Assembly (NCBI GenBank): GCA_963808775.1
Contig: CAWEGR010000005.1
Span: forward strand, 1,116,001 to 1,180,000
DNA from: JACVRW01 sp963808775
GTDB taxonomy: Bacteria; Actinomycetota; Thermoleophilia; Solirubrobacterales; Thermoleophilaceae
Length of the DNA stretch: 64,000 nucleotides
Reading direction: 5' to 3'
The translations under genes were made by a program, and so were the position numbers. Of this stretch, positions 18,153 to 25,371 are shown in pieces (positions within the stretch are counted from its first letter, which is position 1; the number at the start of each line of letters is the position of its first letter). The notes beneath the pieces were generated by a model. The model searched no databases. It had not been told where the DNA came from and worked only from the letters and a program-made list of their open reading frames with translations.

Positions 18153-18494
18153 ATGGCCGAGTCCAGCGTCAACCTCGTAGCGCTCAACCCCCAGCCGATT
18201 CCACCGGGCGTGGAGATCAACCTCGTGGCTCTCAACCCGCAGCCGCTTCCACCCGACGCGACGATCGAGCTGGTCGCGCTGAATCCCCAGCCGCTGCCGC
18301 CCGACGCCACGATCAATCTCGTCGCGCTCAACCCCCAGCCGATCCCGCCCGGAATCAAGATCAACCTGGTGGCGCTCAACCCGCAGCCGCTGCCGCCGAG
18401 GGCGACGATCGACTTCGTCGCGCTGAACCCGCAGCCGCTGCCGCCGAACGGCACGCTCGACTTCGTGTCGGTATCCGCCTGGGCGGCCGACTGA
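18153..18494 (+). CDS. Six-repeat LNPQPLPP protein of unknown function
   Basis: A 113-residue protein built almost entirely of six contiguous 16-residue repeats with the pattern (L/F)VALNPQP(L/I)PPxxx(I/L)(N/D/E), preceded by MAESSVN and followed by FVSVSAWAAD. The six copies differ at synonymous positions (Leu, Val, Asn, Pro codons vary), so the protein sequence, not the DNA, has been kept. A ribosome site (AAGGAG) lies nine bases before the ATG, and a TACGCT hexamer lies near 18116. No signal peptide or membrane segment. I know of no assigned function. Convergent with a secreted Hcp-like gene across a shared hairpin. Confidence 0.85.
   Translation: MAESSVNLVALNPQPIPPGVEINLVALNPQPLPPDATIELVALNPQPLPPDATINLVALNPQPIPPGIKINLVALNPQPLPPRATIDFVALNPQPLPPNGTLDFVSVSAWAAD
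18174..18461 (+). repeat. Six tandem 48-bp coding repeats
   Basis: Units of exactly 48 bp with no spacer, encoding LVALNPQPxPP-type repeats. The eight central residues (ALNPQP and the final PP) are invariant, while three residues after PP vary (GVE, DAT, DAT, GIK, RAT, NGT). Confidence 0.9.
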
Positions 18495-18527
18495 TCGCAG
18501 CGCCCGGAGCGGACGGCCCGCGCCGCA

Positions 18528-18546
18528 CCGGCTGGACTTCAGCCGG
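18528..18546. terminator. Convergent hairpin between repeat protein and Hcp-like gene
   Basis: CCGGCTG-gactt-CAGCCGG, a perfect seven-base stem with a five-base loop, 33 bases after one stop codon and 26 bases after the other. No T-run on either side, so termination efficiency is uncertain. Confidence 0.5.
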
Positions 18547-18572
18547 GGAGCGGCGCGAGCCCCGCTAGATGA

Positions 18573-19119
18573 TCAGTCGGTGCAAGCGGTATTGAATGGG
18601 CCGTTCTTGAGCAGGTCCCAGCCTGCGGCGAAGACGTTGCCGCCGCCGCCGGTCTCGGACCCCTGGGTGTACGACTGCACGATCGTGGCGTAGCTGAACG
18701 AGACGCTCTCGCTCGGCCGGTCGTCGCCGCCGCTGCTTTGGGTGTAGCCCGTGATGCGCACCCCGGTGAAGCAGTAGCGCAGGTACACGTTGACCTTTTC
18801 CGCGCCCGGCGTCGTGAACCGCACCTTGGCGGTCGGGATCGTCGTGCCGTTCGCGGTGCGGAGCATGAGCTGGGGCGATGACTTGTCGAGCTGCTTCGTC
18901 ACGGTGACCTCGCGAGAACGAGGGCCCCTTGGCGGCGGCGTTTCTGCCCACCCCGATTTGGAACGAGCTGAGCTCGATCTGGTTCTCAAAGCCGACCGCG
19001 ATCGACTCCCCCGGGATGCCGGGGAGCTCGAGGTATATGTTGGCCGACGCCGCACTGGGCAGCGCCATAAGAAAGGCGCACGTGGCTACGAGCGCGCCGA
19101 TGCGAGTCCTCGCCTTCAA
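18573..19119 (-). CDS. Secreted Hcp-like (type VI secretion tube family) protein, frameshifted near 18916
   Basis: Starts at a TTG with a strong ribosome site (GGAGGA, four bases away). Residues 1-28 are a Sec signal peptide: RIGALVATCAFLMALPSAAS ending ASA. The mature part begins NIYLELPGIPGESIAVG and, after a one-base shift near 18916, goes on EVTVTKQLDKSSPQLMLRT, TTIPTAKVRF, YTQSSGGDDRPSESVSFSY and GWDLLKN. The order 'f.K.iDkssP.Lm', 'GG.dr..E.v.f.ya.i...Y' and the final 'gWd' is that of Hcp, the hexameric ring protein of type VI tubes. No other type VI gene is present and the signal peptide is unlike classical Hcp, so the role must be different or extracellular. Confidence 0.8.
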
Positions 19120-19226
19120 GACTTCCTCCTTGATTGGTTGAGGCGACCCTATGCCCGTTTGTGATCTTTGCAACAAACTGATCGCCTGGGCGAGGTGCTC
19201 CGTGGACACTAGGCTTGCGGGCCGCG

Positions 19227-19787
19227 ATGGTCAGCACCAACCAGTTCAAGAACGGCATGCACGTCGAGGTCGACGGCAGGATCTTCCGGATCGTCGAGTT
19301 CCAGCACGTCAAGCCCGGCAAGGGCGGCGCGTTCGTCCGCACGAAGCTGAAGCGCGCCGACGACGGCGCCGTGATCGACAGGACCTTCCGCGCCGGCGAG
19401 AAGTTCCGCCCCGTGCGCACCGAGTCGCGCAAGATGACGTTCCTCTACTCGGACGGCACGGACGCGCATTTCATGGACTCCCAGACCTACGACCAGATGG
19501 CCGTGCCGGAGGAGTCCGTCCAGGAGTCGCTCAAGTGGGTGCTGCCGAACGAGGAGGTCGAGGTCCTGTACGTGGACGAGCGCCCGAACGACGTGCAGGT
19601 GCCGAGCGCCGTCGAGCTTGCCGTGACCGAGACCGAGCCCGGGCTGCGCGGGGACACCGCGTCGGGCGGGGGCGACAAGCCCGCCACGCTCGAGTCCGGC
19701 GTCGTGGTGCGGGTGCCGCTGTTCGTGAACGTCGGCGATCGGGTGCGCGTGGACACGCGCTCGGGCGAGTACGTCTCGCGGGCCTGA
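19227..19787 (+). CDS. efp: Translation elongation factor P
   Basis: EF-P binds ribosomes stalled at polyproline and promotes peptide bond formation. MVSTNQFKNGMHVEVDGRIF opens the KOW-like domain I; the loop HVKPGKGGAFVRTKLK has lysine 32 at the position that is modified in many bacteria. Domains II and III follow (FLYSDGTDAHFMDSQTYDQM; RVPLFVNVGDRVRVDTRSGE with YVSRA at the end). Length 186 is normal. Start taken at the ATG rather than the TTG four codons upstream. TAGGCT lies eleven bases before the ATG. First gene of a run to dxs. Confidence 0.96.
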   Translation: MVSTNQFKNGMHVEVDGRIFRIVEFQHVKPGKGGAFVRTKLKRADDGAVIDRTFRAGEKFRPVRTESRKMTFLYSDGTDAHFMDSQTYDQMAVPEESVQESLKWVLPNEEVEVLYVDERPNDVQVPSAVELAVTETEPGLRGDTASGGGDKPATLESGVVVRVPLFVNVGDRVRVDTRSGEYVSRA

Positions 19788-20174
19788 GTGGCCCGGCGGA
19801 GCGATCAGCGCAGGGCGGCGGTGGTGGCGCTCTACCAATCGGACGTGACAAGCCGGTCCGCGGGCGACCTGCTCGGCCGTGACGCGTCGGCGTTCACGCG
19901 CGAGCTCGTGGAGGGCACCGAGGCGGAGCGGGGCGAGCTCGACGAGCTGATCTCGCGCCACTCGACCGGCTGGTCGCTCGACCGGATCGCGCCGCTCGAG
20001 CGCAACATCCTGCGCGTGGCGCTCCACGAGCTGCGCAGCCGCCCCGACGTGCCGACCGAGGTCGCGATCGACGAGGCGATCGAGGCGGCGAAGGAGCTCT
20101 GCGGCGCCGACGCTCCCGGCTTCGTCAACGGCATACTCGGCGCCGTGGCCCGCGAGGAGGAGGCACGCGCATGA
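19788..20174 (+). CDS. nusB: Transcription antitermination factor NusB
   Basis: A 128-residue all-helical protein that, with NusE/S10, binds boxA RNA and supports antitermination of rRNA transcripts. Seen: ARRSDQRRAAVVALYQSDV, WSLDRIAPLERNILRVAL, VPTEVAIDEAIEAAKELCG and APGFVNGILGAVARE, the conserved family blocks in order. The GTG start follows the efp stop with no gap, and the end overlaps the next gene by four bases. Confidence 0.95.
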   Translation: MARRSDQRRAAVVALYQSDVTSRSAGDLLGRDASAFTRELVEGTEAERGELDELISRHSTGWSLDRIAPLERNILRVALHELRSRPDVPTEVAIDEAIEAAKELCGADAPGFVNGILGAVAREEEARA

Positions 20175-20371
20175 GCGAGCCCTCCTCGATCGCCGAGCTC
20201 GCCGAGGAGCTCGAGCGCGTGGCGGACCTGCTGCGCTCGGAGGCGGTCGACCCCGACGAGGGCGCCGACCTCGTCGAGCGCTGCGCGGAGCTCGCCGCGC
20301 GGCTCGGAGCCGAGATCGACGCCCGCGCTCGCGGCGCCGGCGAATCCGAGGGGCAGGAGCGCCTTCTGTGA
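20171..20371 (+). CDS. Small helical protein, XseB-like
   Basis: A 66-residue acidic, coiled-coil-like protein: SSIAELAEELERVADLLRSE, DPDEGADLVERCAELAARLG. It resembles the small subunit of exonuclease VII (a helical hairpin with 'eLE.iv..L....l.leE....eeg..L') and sits directly before ispA and dxs, the place of xseB in E. coli. However, a clear xseB lies beside xseA at 32166. So this is either an XseB paralogue or an unrelated helical protein. Four-base overlaps join it to nusB and ispA. Confidence 0.65.
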   Translation: MSEPSSIAELAEELERVADLLRSEAVDPDEGADLVERCAELAARLGAEIDARARGAGESEGQERLL

Positions 20372-21246
20372 GCGCCGTCCAGGCCGCGACGTACCCCGTC
20401 GAGCTCCAGAACCGAGTCGAGAACTATCTCGAGAGCCTGCGCTTCGGCACCGAGCCCGGAACCGCCCGGCTCGAGGAGGCGATGCGCTACTCGCTGCTCG
20501 CCGGCGGCAAGCGCATCCGCCCGGTGCTCGCGCTCGCGACCGCCGAGGCGCTCGGGCGCGATCCCGACGGGGTGCTGCCGCTCGCGGGCGCCCTCGAGAT
20601 GATCCACACCTACTCGCTGATCCACGACGACCTGCCGGCGATGGACGACGACGACCTGCGCCGCGGCAAGCCCACCTGCCACGTGGCGTTCGGCGAGGAC
20701 GTGGCGATCCTCGCGGGCGACGGCCTGTTCGCCGAGGCCCTGCGCCTCGTCCTCACGGAGCAGGGCGGCGATCCGGCGGGCGTGCTCGCCGCCGCGTCCG
20801 AGATCGTCTCGGCCGTCGCCGTGGGGGGGATGGTGGGCGGCCAGTTCCTCGACGTCAACGGGGACCCGGCGACCGACCTGAGGCACCTGCACGAGCTCAA
20901 GACCGGTGCGCTGATCGGCGCGTCGGTGGGCTGCGTCCTCGCGCTCGACGGGCCGGATCGACCTGCCACAATTCCGTTCCGGCGCTTTGCGGCCGAGCTC
21001 GGAGTCGTATTCCAGATCGTCGACGACATCCTCGACGTCACGGGCGACGAGGCCGAGCTCGGGAAGCCGCGTGGCTCCGATGAGCGGCATGGGAAGGCGA
21101 CCTACGTGAGCGTGTACGGCCTGGAGCGGGCGAGGGAACTCGCGCGTGAGACACATCGCTCGGCGCGCGCGGCGCTCGCCGAGGCCCCCGGGGACACCGG
21201 CCGGCTCGGGCAGATCGCCGACTACATCCTCACCCGAACAACATGA
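20368..21246 (+). CDS. ispA: Polyprenyl (farnesyl/geranylgeranyl) diphosphate synthase
   Basis: Head-to-tail prenyl transferase that condenses isopentenyl diphosphate with allylic diphosphates. First aspartate-rich motif DDLPAMDDDDLRRGK at about residues 87-101 and second motif DDILDVTGDEAELGK at about 217-231; also GGKRIRPVLALA. The DDxx(xx)D spacing of the first motif is the type II (bacterial FPP/GGPP synthase) form. Length 292 is normal. GTG start overlaps the previous stop; the stop overlaps dxs. Chain length of the product cannot be read safely. Confidence 0.92.
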   Translation: MSAVQAATYPVELQNRVENYLESLRFGTEPGTARLEEAMRYSLLAGGKRIRPVLALATAEALGRDPDGVLPLAGALEMIHTYSLIHDDLPAMDDDDLRRGKPTCHVAFGEDVAILAGDGLFAEALRLVLTEQGGDPAGVLAAASEIVSAVAVGGMVGGQFLDVNGDPATDLRHLHELKTGALIGASVGCVLALDGPDRPATIPFRRFAAELGVVFQIVDDILDVTGDEAELGKPRGSDERHGKATYVSVYGLERARELARETHRSARAALAEAPGDTGRLGQIADYILTRTT

Positions 21247-23177
21247 CCGACTTCCTCGACAAGATCGACGGCCCGGCCGACCTGAAGGGCCTCTCCGACG
21301 AGGAGCTCCAGACCGTCGCGCAGGAGGTCCGCGAGCTCATCATCGAGACGATCGGCGAGATCGGCGGGCACTTCGGGGCGAACCTCGGCGCCTGCGAGAT
21401 CGCCGTCGCCCTGCACTCGCTGCTCGAATCGCCGCGCGACAAGGTGCTCTGGGACGTCGGCCATCAGGCCTACCCCCACAAGGTGCTCACCGGGCGCCGC
21501 GACGAGCTCGACACGATCCGCAAGTACGGCGGCCTCGCGCCGTTCTGCTCGCTGGGCGAGTCGGAGCACGACATCATGGGCGCCGGGCACGCCTCGACGT
21601 CCGTCTCCTACGCGGTCGGGATCAAGGAGGCGATGCGCCGCGGGGTCGCCGAGGACGGCAGGGTGGTCGCGGTGATCGGCGACGGCGCGCTCACGGGCGG
21701 CGTCTCCTTCGAGGCCCTCCTGAACGCCGGCGGGATGGACCTGCCGATCGTGATCGTGGTGAACGACAACGGCATGTCGATCGCCCCGAACGTCGGCGCC
21801 CTCTCGCGCTACTTCAACCGCATCCGGCTGAACCCGAAGCTCTACCACGCGCGCGAGGACGCGGAGGAGACGCTCACGAAGCTCCCCGCCGGCATCGGCA
21901 AGCGCATCGAGCGGCTCGGGCCGGTGCTGAAGGAGTCGCTCAAGGCCTACTGGGCGCCCGGGCTCTTCTTCGAGGAGCTCGACCTCGCCTACGTGGGAGT
22001 GATCGACGGCCACGACGTGAAGGCGCTGCGCCAGGCGATCGGCGAGGCGCTCGAGGCGGACCGCCCGGTCGTGGTGCACTGCAAGACGGTCAAGGGCAAG
22101 GGCTTCATCCCCGCCGAGGAGGGCGGGCTCGAGGGCATGGAGAAGTGGCATGCCGCGAAGCCCGGCTCGATCGTGAACGGCGCGGCGGCGAAGGCCAAGA
22201 AGGCAAAGCCGGCCTCGCCCGCGCCGCCGCAGTACACGCAGGTCTTCGGCGAGGCGCTCGTGGAGGAGGCGCGCCGGGACGAGCGCGTGTGCGGAATCAC
22301 GGCCGCCATGAACTCGGGGACCGGGCTCAACCTGCTCCAGGGCGCGCTGCCCGAGCGCTACTACGACGTGGGCATCGCTGAGCAGCACGCGGTCCTGTTC
22401 GCCGCGGGACTGGCGCTCGAGGGCGCGAAGCCCGTGGCGGCGATCTACTCGACCTTCCTGCAGCGCGGCTATGACCAGATCGTCCACGACGTCTGCCTGC
22501 AGAAGCTGAACGTGGTCTTCGCGATGGACCGGGCGGGCCTCGTGGGCGACGACGGGCCGACCCACCACGGCGCCTTCGACATCTCCTACCTGCGCTGCCT
22601 GCCGCACATGGTCCAGATGGCGCCGCGCGACGAGGCGATGCTCGTCCACATGCTGCGCACGGCGCTCGTCTACGACGACGGCCCGGTCGCGCTGCGCTAC
22701 CCGCGCGGGGAGGCCGAGGGCGTCGGTCTGCCGGCGCGTCCCGAGCCGATCGAGATCGGCCGCGGCGAGCTGCTCGGCGAGGGCGAGCGCGTGGCGTTCC
22801 TCGGCTACGGCTACGGGGTGAGCGTGGCGAGCGGCGCGGCCCGCCTGCTGGCGGACGAGCATGGGATCGAGCCGACCGTCGCGGACGCCCGCTTCGCGAA
22901 GCCGCTCGACGGGGAGCTCGTGGAGCGCCTCGCGGCGGAGCACGAGCTGCTCGTCACGGTCGAGGAGAACGTGCTCGCCGGGGGCTTCGGCTCCGGCGTG
23001 CTCGAGCACCTCGCCGACCGCGACCTGCTCGGCGACACGCGCATCCTGCGGATCGGGCTCCCCGACCGCTACGTGACCCACGGCAAGCCCGCGCTGCTGC
23101 GCGAGGAGGTCGGCCTCACGCCCGAGGCCGTGGCCGAGCGGGTCGCCCAGGCCGTGCTCGAGCCGTCGCTGGCCTAG
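21243..23177 (+). CDS. dxs: 1-deoxy-D-xylulose-5-phosphate synthase
   Basis: Thiamine diphosphate enzyme for the first step of the MEP isoprenoid pathway, joining pyruvate and glyceraldehyde 3-phosphate. Seen: DVGHQAYPHKVLTGR, MGAGHASTSVSYAVG, the ThDP motif GDGALTGG with VNDNGMSI, then YDVGIAEQHAV with the catalytic glutamate, FAMDRAGLVGDDGPTHHG, and the transketolase C-terminal domain (VTVEENVLAGGFGS). 644 residues, normal. With ispA it supplies and uses isoprenoid precursors. Last gene of the efp run; an extended hairpin follows. Confidence 0.96.
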   Translation: MTDFLDKIDGPADLKGLSDEELQTVAQEVRELIIETIGEIGGHFGANLGACEIAVALHSLLESPRDKVLWDVGHQAYPHKVLTGRRDELDTIRKYGGLAPFCSLGESEHDIMGAGHASTSVSYAVGIKEAMRRGVAEDGRVVAVIGDGALTGGVSFEALLNAGGMDLPIVIVVNDNGMSIAPNVGALSRYFNRIRLNPKLYHAREDAEETLTKLPAGIGKRIERLGPVLKESLKAYWAPGLFFEELDLAYVGVIDGHDVKALRQAIGEALEADRPVVVHCKTVKGKGFIPAEEGGLEGMEKWHAAKPGSIVNGAAAKAKKAKPASPAPPQYTQVFGEALVEEARRDERVCGITAAMNSGTGLNLLQGALPERYYDVGIAEQHAVLFAAGLALEGAKPVAAIYSTFLQRGYDQIVHDVCLQKLNVVFAMDRAGLVGDDGPTHHGAFDISYLRCLPHMVQMAPRDEAMLVHMLRTALVYDDGPVALRYPRGEAEGVGLPARPEPIEIGRGELLGEGERVAFLGYGYGVSVASGAARLLADEHGIEPTVADARFAKPLDGELVERLAAEHELLVTVEENVLAGGFGSGVLEHLADRDLLGDTRILRIGLPDRYVTHGKPALLREEVGLTPEAVAERVAQAVLEPSLA

Positions 23178-23190
23178 CGGTCCGGAGCGT

Positions 23191-23227
23191 TCCTGGATAA
23201 GGGTCGCGAGGCGACACCGATCCAGGA
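23191..23227. terminator. Convergent terminator between dxs and M42 peptidase
   Basis: TCCTGGAT (23191-23198) pairs perfectly with ATCCAGGA (23220-23227), and inside it TCGC-gag-GCGA forms a second stem. Lies between two convergent stop codons, so it can act for both genes. Confidence 0.6.
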
Positions 23228-23239
23228 CTGCCTGCCCTC

Positions 23240-24312
23240 TCAGCCGAAGCGTGAGAGGTTCGTCTCGGCCTCGAGCCGCAATGTGAACGCCGCGATCACG
23301 TCGATCGCGTTCTCGACGTCCGACATCTGGACGAGCTCGACGGGGGAGTGCATGTAGCGCAGCGGGATCGACAGGATCGCGGTCGGGACGCCCGAGCGGC
23401 TCAGGTGGATCGAGTCCGCGTCGGTGTGCGTCGCGCGGCCGGAGACCTCCGTCGTGATCGCGATGCCCTCCGCCTCGGCTGCGGCGTCGAGCAGGTCGTT
23501 CACGCGCGCGCTCACGATCGCGCCGCGCGAGAGGACCGGTCCCTCGCCGAGGCCGTGCTCGCCGATCTCGCCAGGCTCGACGCCGGGGGCGTCCGTGGCG
23601 TGAGTCACGTCGACCACGATCGCCACGTCCGGCTCGAGGCCGAAGGCCATGGCGCGCGCGCCGAGCGAGCCGATCTCCTCCTGGACGGCCGCGACGGCCG
23701 CGATCGCGCCGGCGCCGCCGCCCGCCTCGTGCACCTTGCGCGCCGCCTCGAGGGCCACGTAGACACCGAGGCGGTTGTCGAGCGCGCGCGAGACGATGCG
23801 CCCGTGCGGCAGCTCGACGGGCTCGGCGGCAACCACGATCGGGTCGCCGAGCCGAATGCCCGAGCTCGCGCCACCTCGTCGGCGTCATCCGCGCCCACGT
23901 CGATGTGCAGCTTCTTCAGCTCGACGGCCTTCTTGCGCTCCTCCGACTCGAGCAGATGGATCGGCTTGCGGCCGGCCACGCCCGGCACCACGCCCTTCGA
24001 GGTCAGGACGTCGACGCGCTGGCCGACCAGGATCTGCGGATCCCAGCCGCCGGAGGAGACGACCTTCAGCATCCCCTCCTTCGTCACGTGGCTGACGAGA
24101 ACCGCGATCTCGTCGATGTGGCCGACCACCGCCACGAGCGGGCCGTCGGCGCGGCCGTCGACGAGCGCCACGGGAGTCCCCATGGCGTCCGTCGTGATCG
24201 AGGAGGCAAAGCCCTCGGCCTCCTCGCGCCAGACCTTCACGGGGGCGCCCTCCTGACCGGGGGCGCCGGGGCTCGTGAGCAGCGCGCGCAGGAACTCGGG
24301 CAGGGCGCTCAT
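23240..24312 (-). CDS. M42 family metalloaminopeptidase, frameshifted near 23860
   Basis: Zinc/cobalt aminopeptidase of the tetrahedral (TET) type. The first frame, MSALPEFLRALLTSPGAPGQ, has the metal histidine in VVGHIDEIAVLVSH and continues to DADEVARA; the second frame resumes VVAAEPVELPHGRIVSRALD with the bridging aspartate, AAVQEEIGSLGARA with the catalytic Glu-Glu pair, VVDVTHATDAPG, and SIPLRYMHSPVEL. Joined they give about 357 residues, the usual size. One indel near 23860 separates them. The ATG overlaps the OsmC stop by four bases. Confidence 0.85.
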
Positions 24313-24776
24313 GCGCTCACCTCCGCTCGCTCGATCACGGGCTCCAGGGTCATCTCGCTGCGAAGGGTGTTGGCGATGAAGCAGTGCTCGTGAGCCGTGT
24401 GGCAGAGCCTCTCGATGCGCTCCGCGCTCGCGTCGCCGCGCACCACGATCCGTGGCCTGAGCGCGATCTCGGTGATGCGCACGGGCTCCGCGTCCTCCGG
24501 CATCAGGGCGGTGGCGTCGTCCGTGTACTCGACGACGTCGATGCGCGCCTTCGCGGCCAGGTGGAGGAACATCAGCATCTGGCAGGACGAGGCGGCCATC
24601 ACCACGAGCTGCTCCGGGTTGAGGATCGCCGGGTCGCCCTTCGACTCGCCCGTGGTGAGGCGGATCTCCTGCTCGGCGGGGGTGGCGGTCACGGTGTGGG
24701 TGCGGTCGTAGTGATCCCAGCCGAGTCCTGTGGAGCCGGTCCAGTCGAGGCGGGTCTCGTAGCGCTGCGAGCTCAT
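24309..24776 (-). CDS. OsmC/Ohr family peroxiredoxin-like protein
   Basis: A 155-residue protein with both redox cysteines of the family: SSCQMLMFLHLAAK in the central helix and AHEHCFIANTL near the end. The N-terminal strands (YETRLDWTGSTGLGWDHYDR, LTTGESKGDPAILNPEQLVV) are typical of the OsmC group acting on organic hydroperoxides. TAGACT nine bases before the ATG points to a leaderless promoter. Translationally coupled to the M42 peptidase downstream. Confidence 0.9.
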   Translation of the reverse strand: MSSQRYETRLDWTGSTGLGWDHYDRTHTVTATPAEQEIRLTTGESKGDPAILNPEQLVVMAASSCQMLMFLHLAAKARIDVVEYTDDATALMPEDAEPVRITEIALRPRIVVRGDASAERIERLCHTAHEHCFIANTLRSEMTLEPVIERAEVSA

Positions 24777-24785
24777 GGACGAACC

Positions 24786-24791
24786 AGTCTA
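24786..24791 (-). promoter_or_regulatory. -10 hexamer TAGACT before OsmC gene
   Basis: Nine bases upstream of the ATG at 24776, with no Shine-Dalgarno between. Confidence 0.5.
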
Positions 24792-24801
24792 CGAATGAGA
24801 A

Positions 24802-24823
24802 CGGCCCCGCTTTCGCGAGGCCG
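24802..24823 (-). terminator. Hairpin after the four-helix membrane protein gene
   Basis: CGGCC-CCGC-tttc-GCG-A-GGCCG stem-loop about 57 bases after the stop at 24880 and just upstream of the OsmC promoter; on the minus strand it is followed by GTTCTCATTC, a weakly T-rich stretch. Confidence 0.45.
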
Positions 24824-24879
24824 CTCTCGAGGGAGGAGTGATGCGATATGTGTGCTGCGTCTCTGGGAGGAAGTCTTGG

Positions 24880-25239
24880 TCAGGCGGGCTCGGGCGCGGG
24901 GCGAGTGAGGGCGTCCAGCAGGAGGCCGATCGTGCCGGCAGAGCCGAAGACCGCGAGCGCCGAGATGTCGTCGGCCAGGCCGAAGACGACGGCGGCGGCC
25001 AGCAGCCCGAGGGCGATGCCCTGCACGTAGTCGGACTGCACGCTCATCGGGAGGGTGCCGCGGCCCTCGCGCTCGGTGCCCGCCAGCCCGAGGCCCACGA
25101 TCGCGACGCCCGCGAGGCCGCCCGTGAGGATCGGCGCCACGCCGAGCTCGAGCAGCAGCGGCACGATCATCAGAGCGCTGCCGAGGAGCATCAGGAAGCC
25201 GGGCCGGAGCTCGGGACGGATGGAGCTCGAAGCGGTCAT
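24880..25239 (-). CDS. Small integral membrane protein
   Basis: A 119-residue protein with four hydrophobic segments: FLMLLGSALMIVPLLLELG, ILTGGLAGVAIVGLGLAG, GIALGLLAAAVVFGLA and ALAVFGSAGTIGLLLDAL. The two pairs are separated by a polar loop EREGRGTLPMSVQSDY. No motif I can assign. TAACCT lies eight bases before the ATG, so it is likely leaderless and transcribed alone or into the OsmC operon. Confidence 0.7.
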   Translation of the reverse strand: MTASSSIRPELRPGFLMLLGSALMIVPLLLELGVAPILTGGLAGVAIVGLGLAGTEREGRGTLPMSVQSDYVQGIALGLLAAAVVFGLADDISALAVFGSAGTIGLLLDALTRPAPEPA

Positions 25240-25247
25240 CGGAGCCG

Positions 25248-25253
25248 AGGTTA
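25248..25253 (-). promoter_or_regulatory. -10 hexamer TAACCT before the membrane protein gene
   Basis: Eight bases upstream of the ATG at 25239. Confidence 0.5.
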
Positions 25254-25359
25254 CGCTCGGTAGGTCGGCGCTGTGTGACGTGGGTCACACTTCTGTCGAG
25301 CCCCTCACCAGAGCGCGATCTGACCCGGACCCGGCAGATCCATGACCCAGCGGGCGGGG

Positions 25360-25365
25360 TACGCT
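25360..25365 (+). promoter_or_regulatory. -10 hexamer TACGCT before tlyA
   Basis: Six bases upstream of the GTG at 25372; decides that start against the ATG at 25342. Confidence 0.5.
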
Positions 25366-25371
25366 CCGCCC

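Noticed and set aside
21222..23888. 888-codon open frame on the minus strand
   Set aside because: It is antisense to dxs and the M42 gene, with Arg/Ala/Gly/His-rich low-complexity sequence typical of GC-rich shadow frames.
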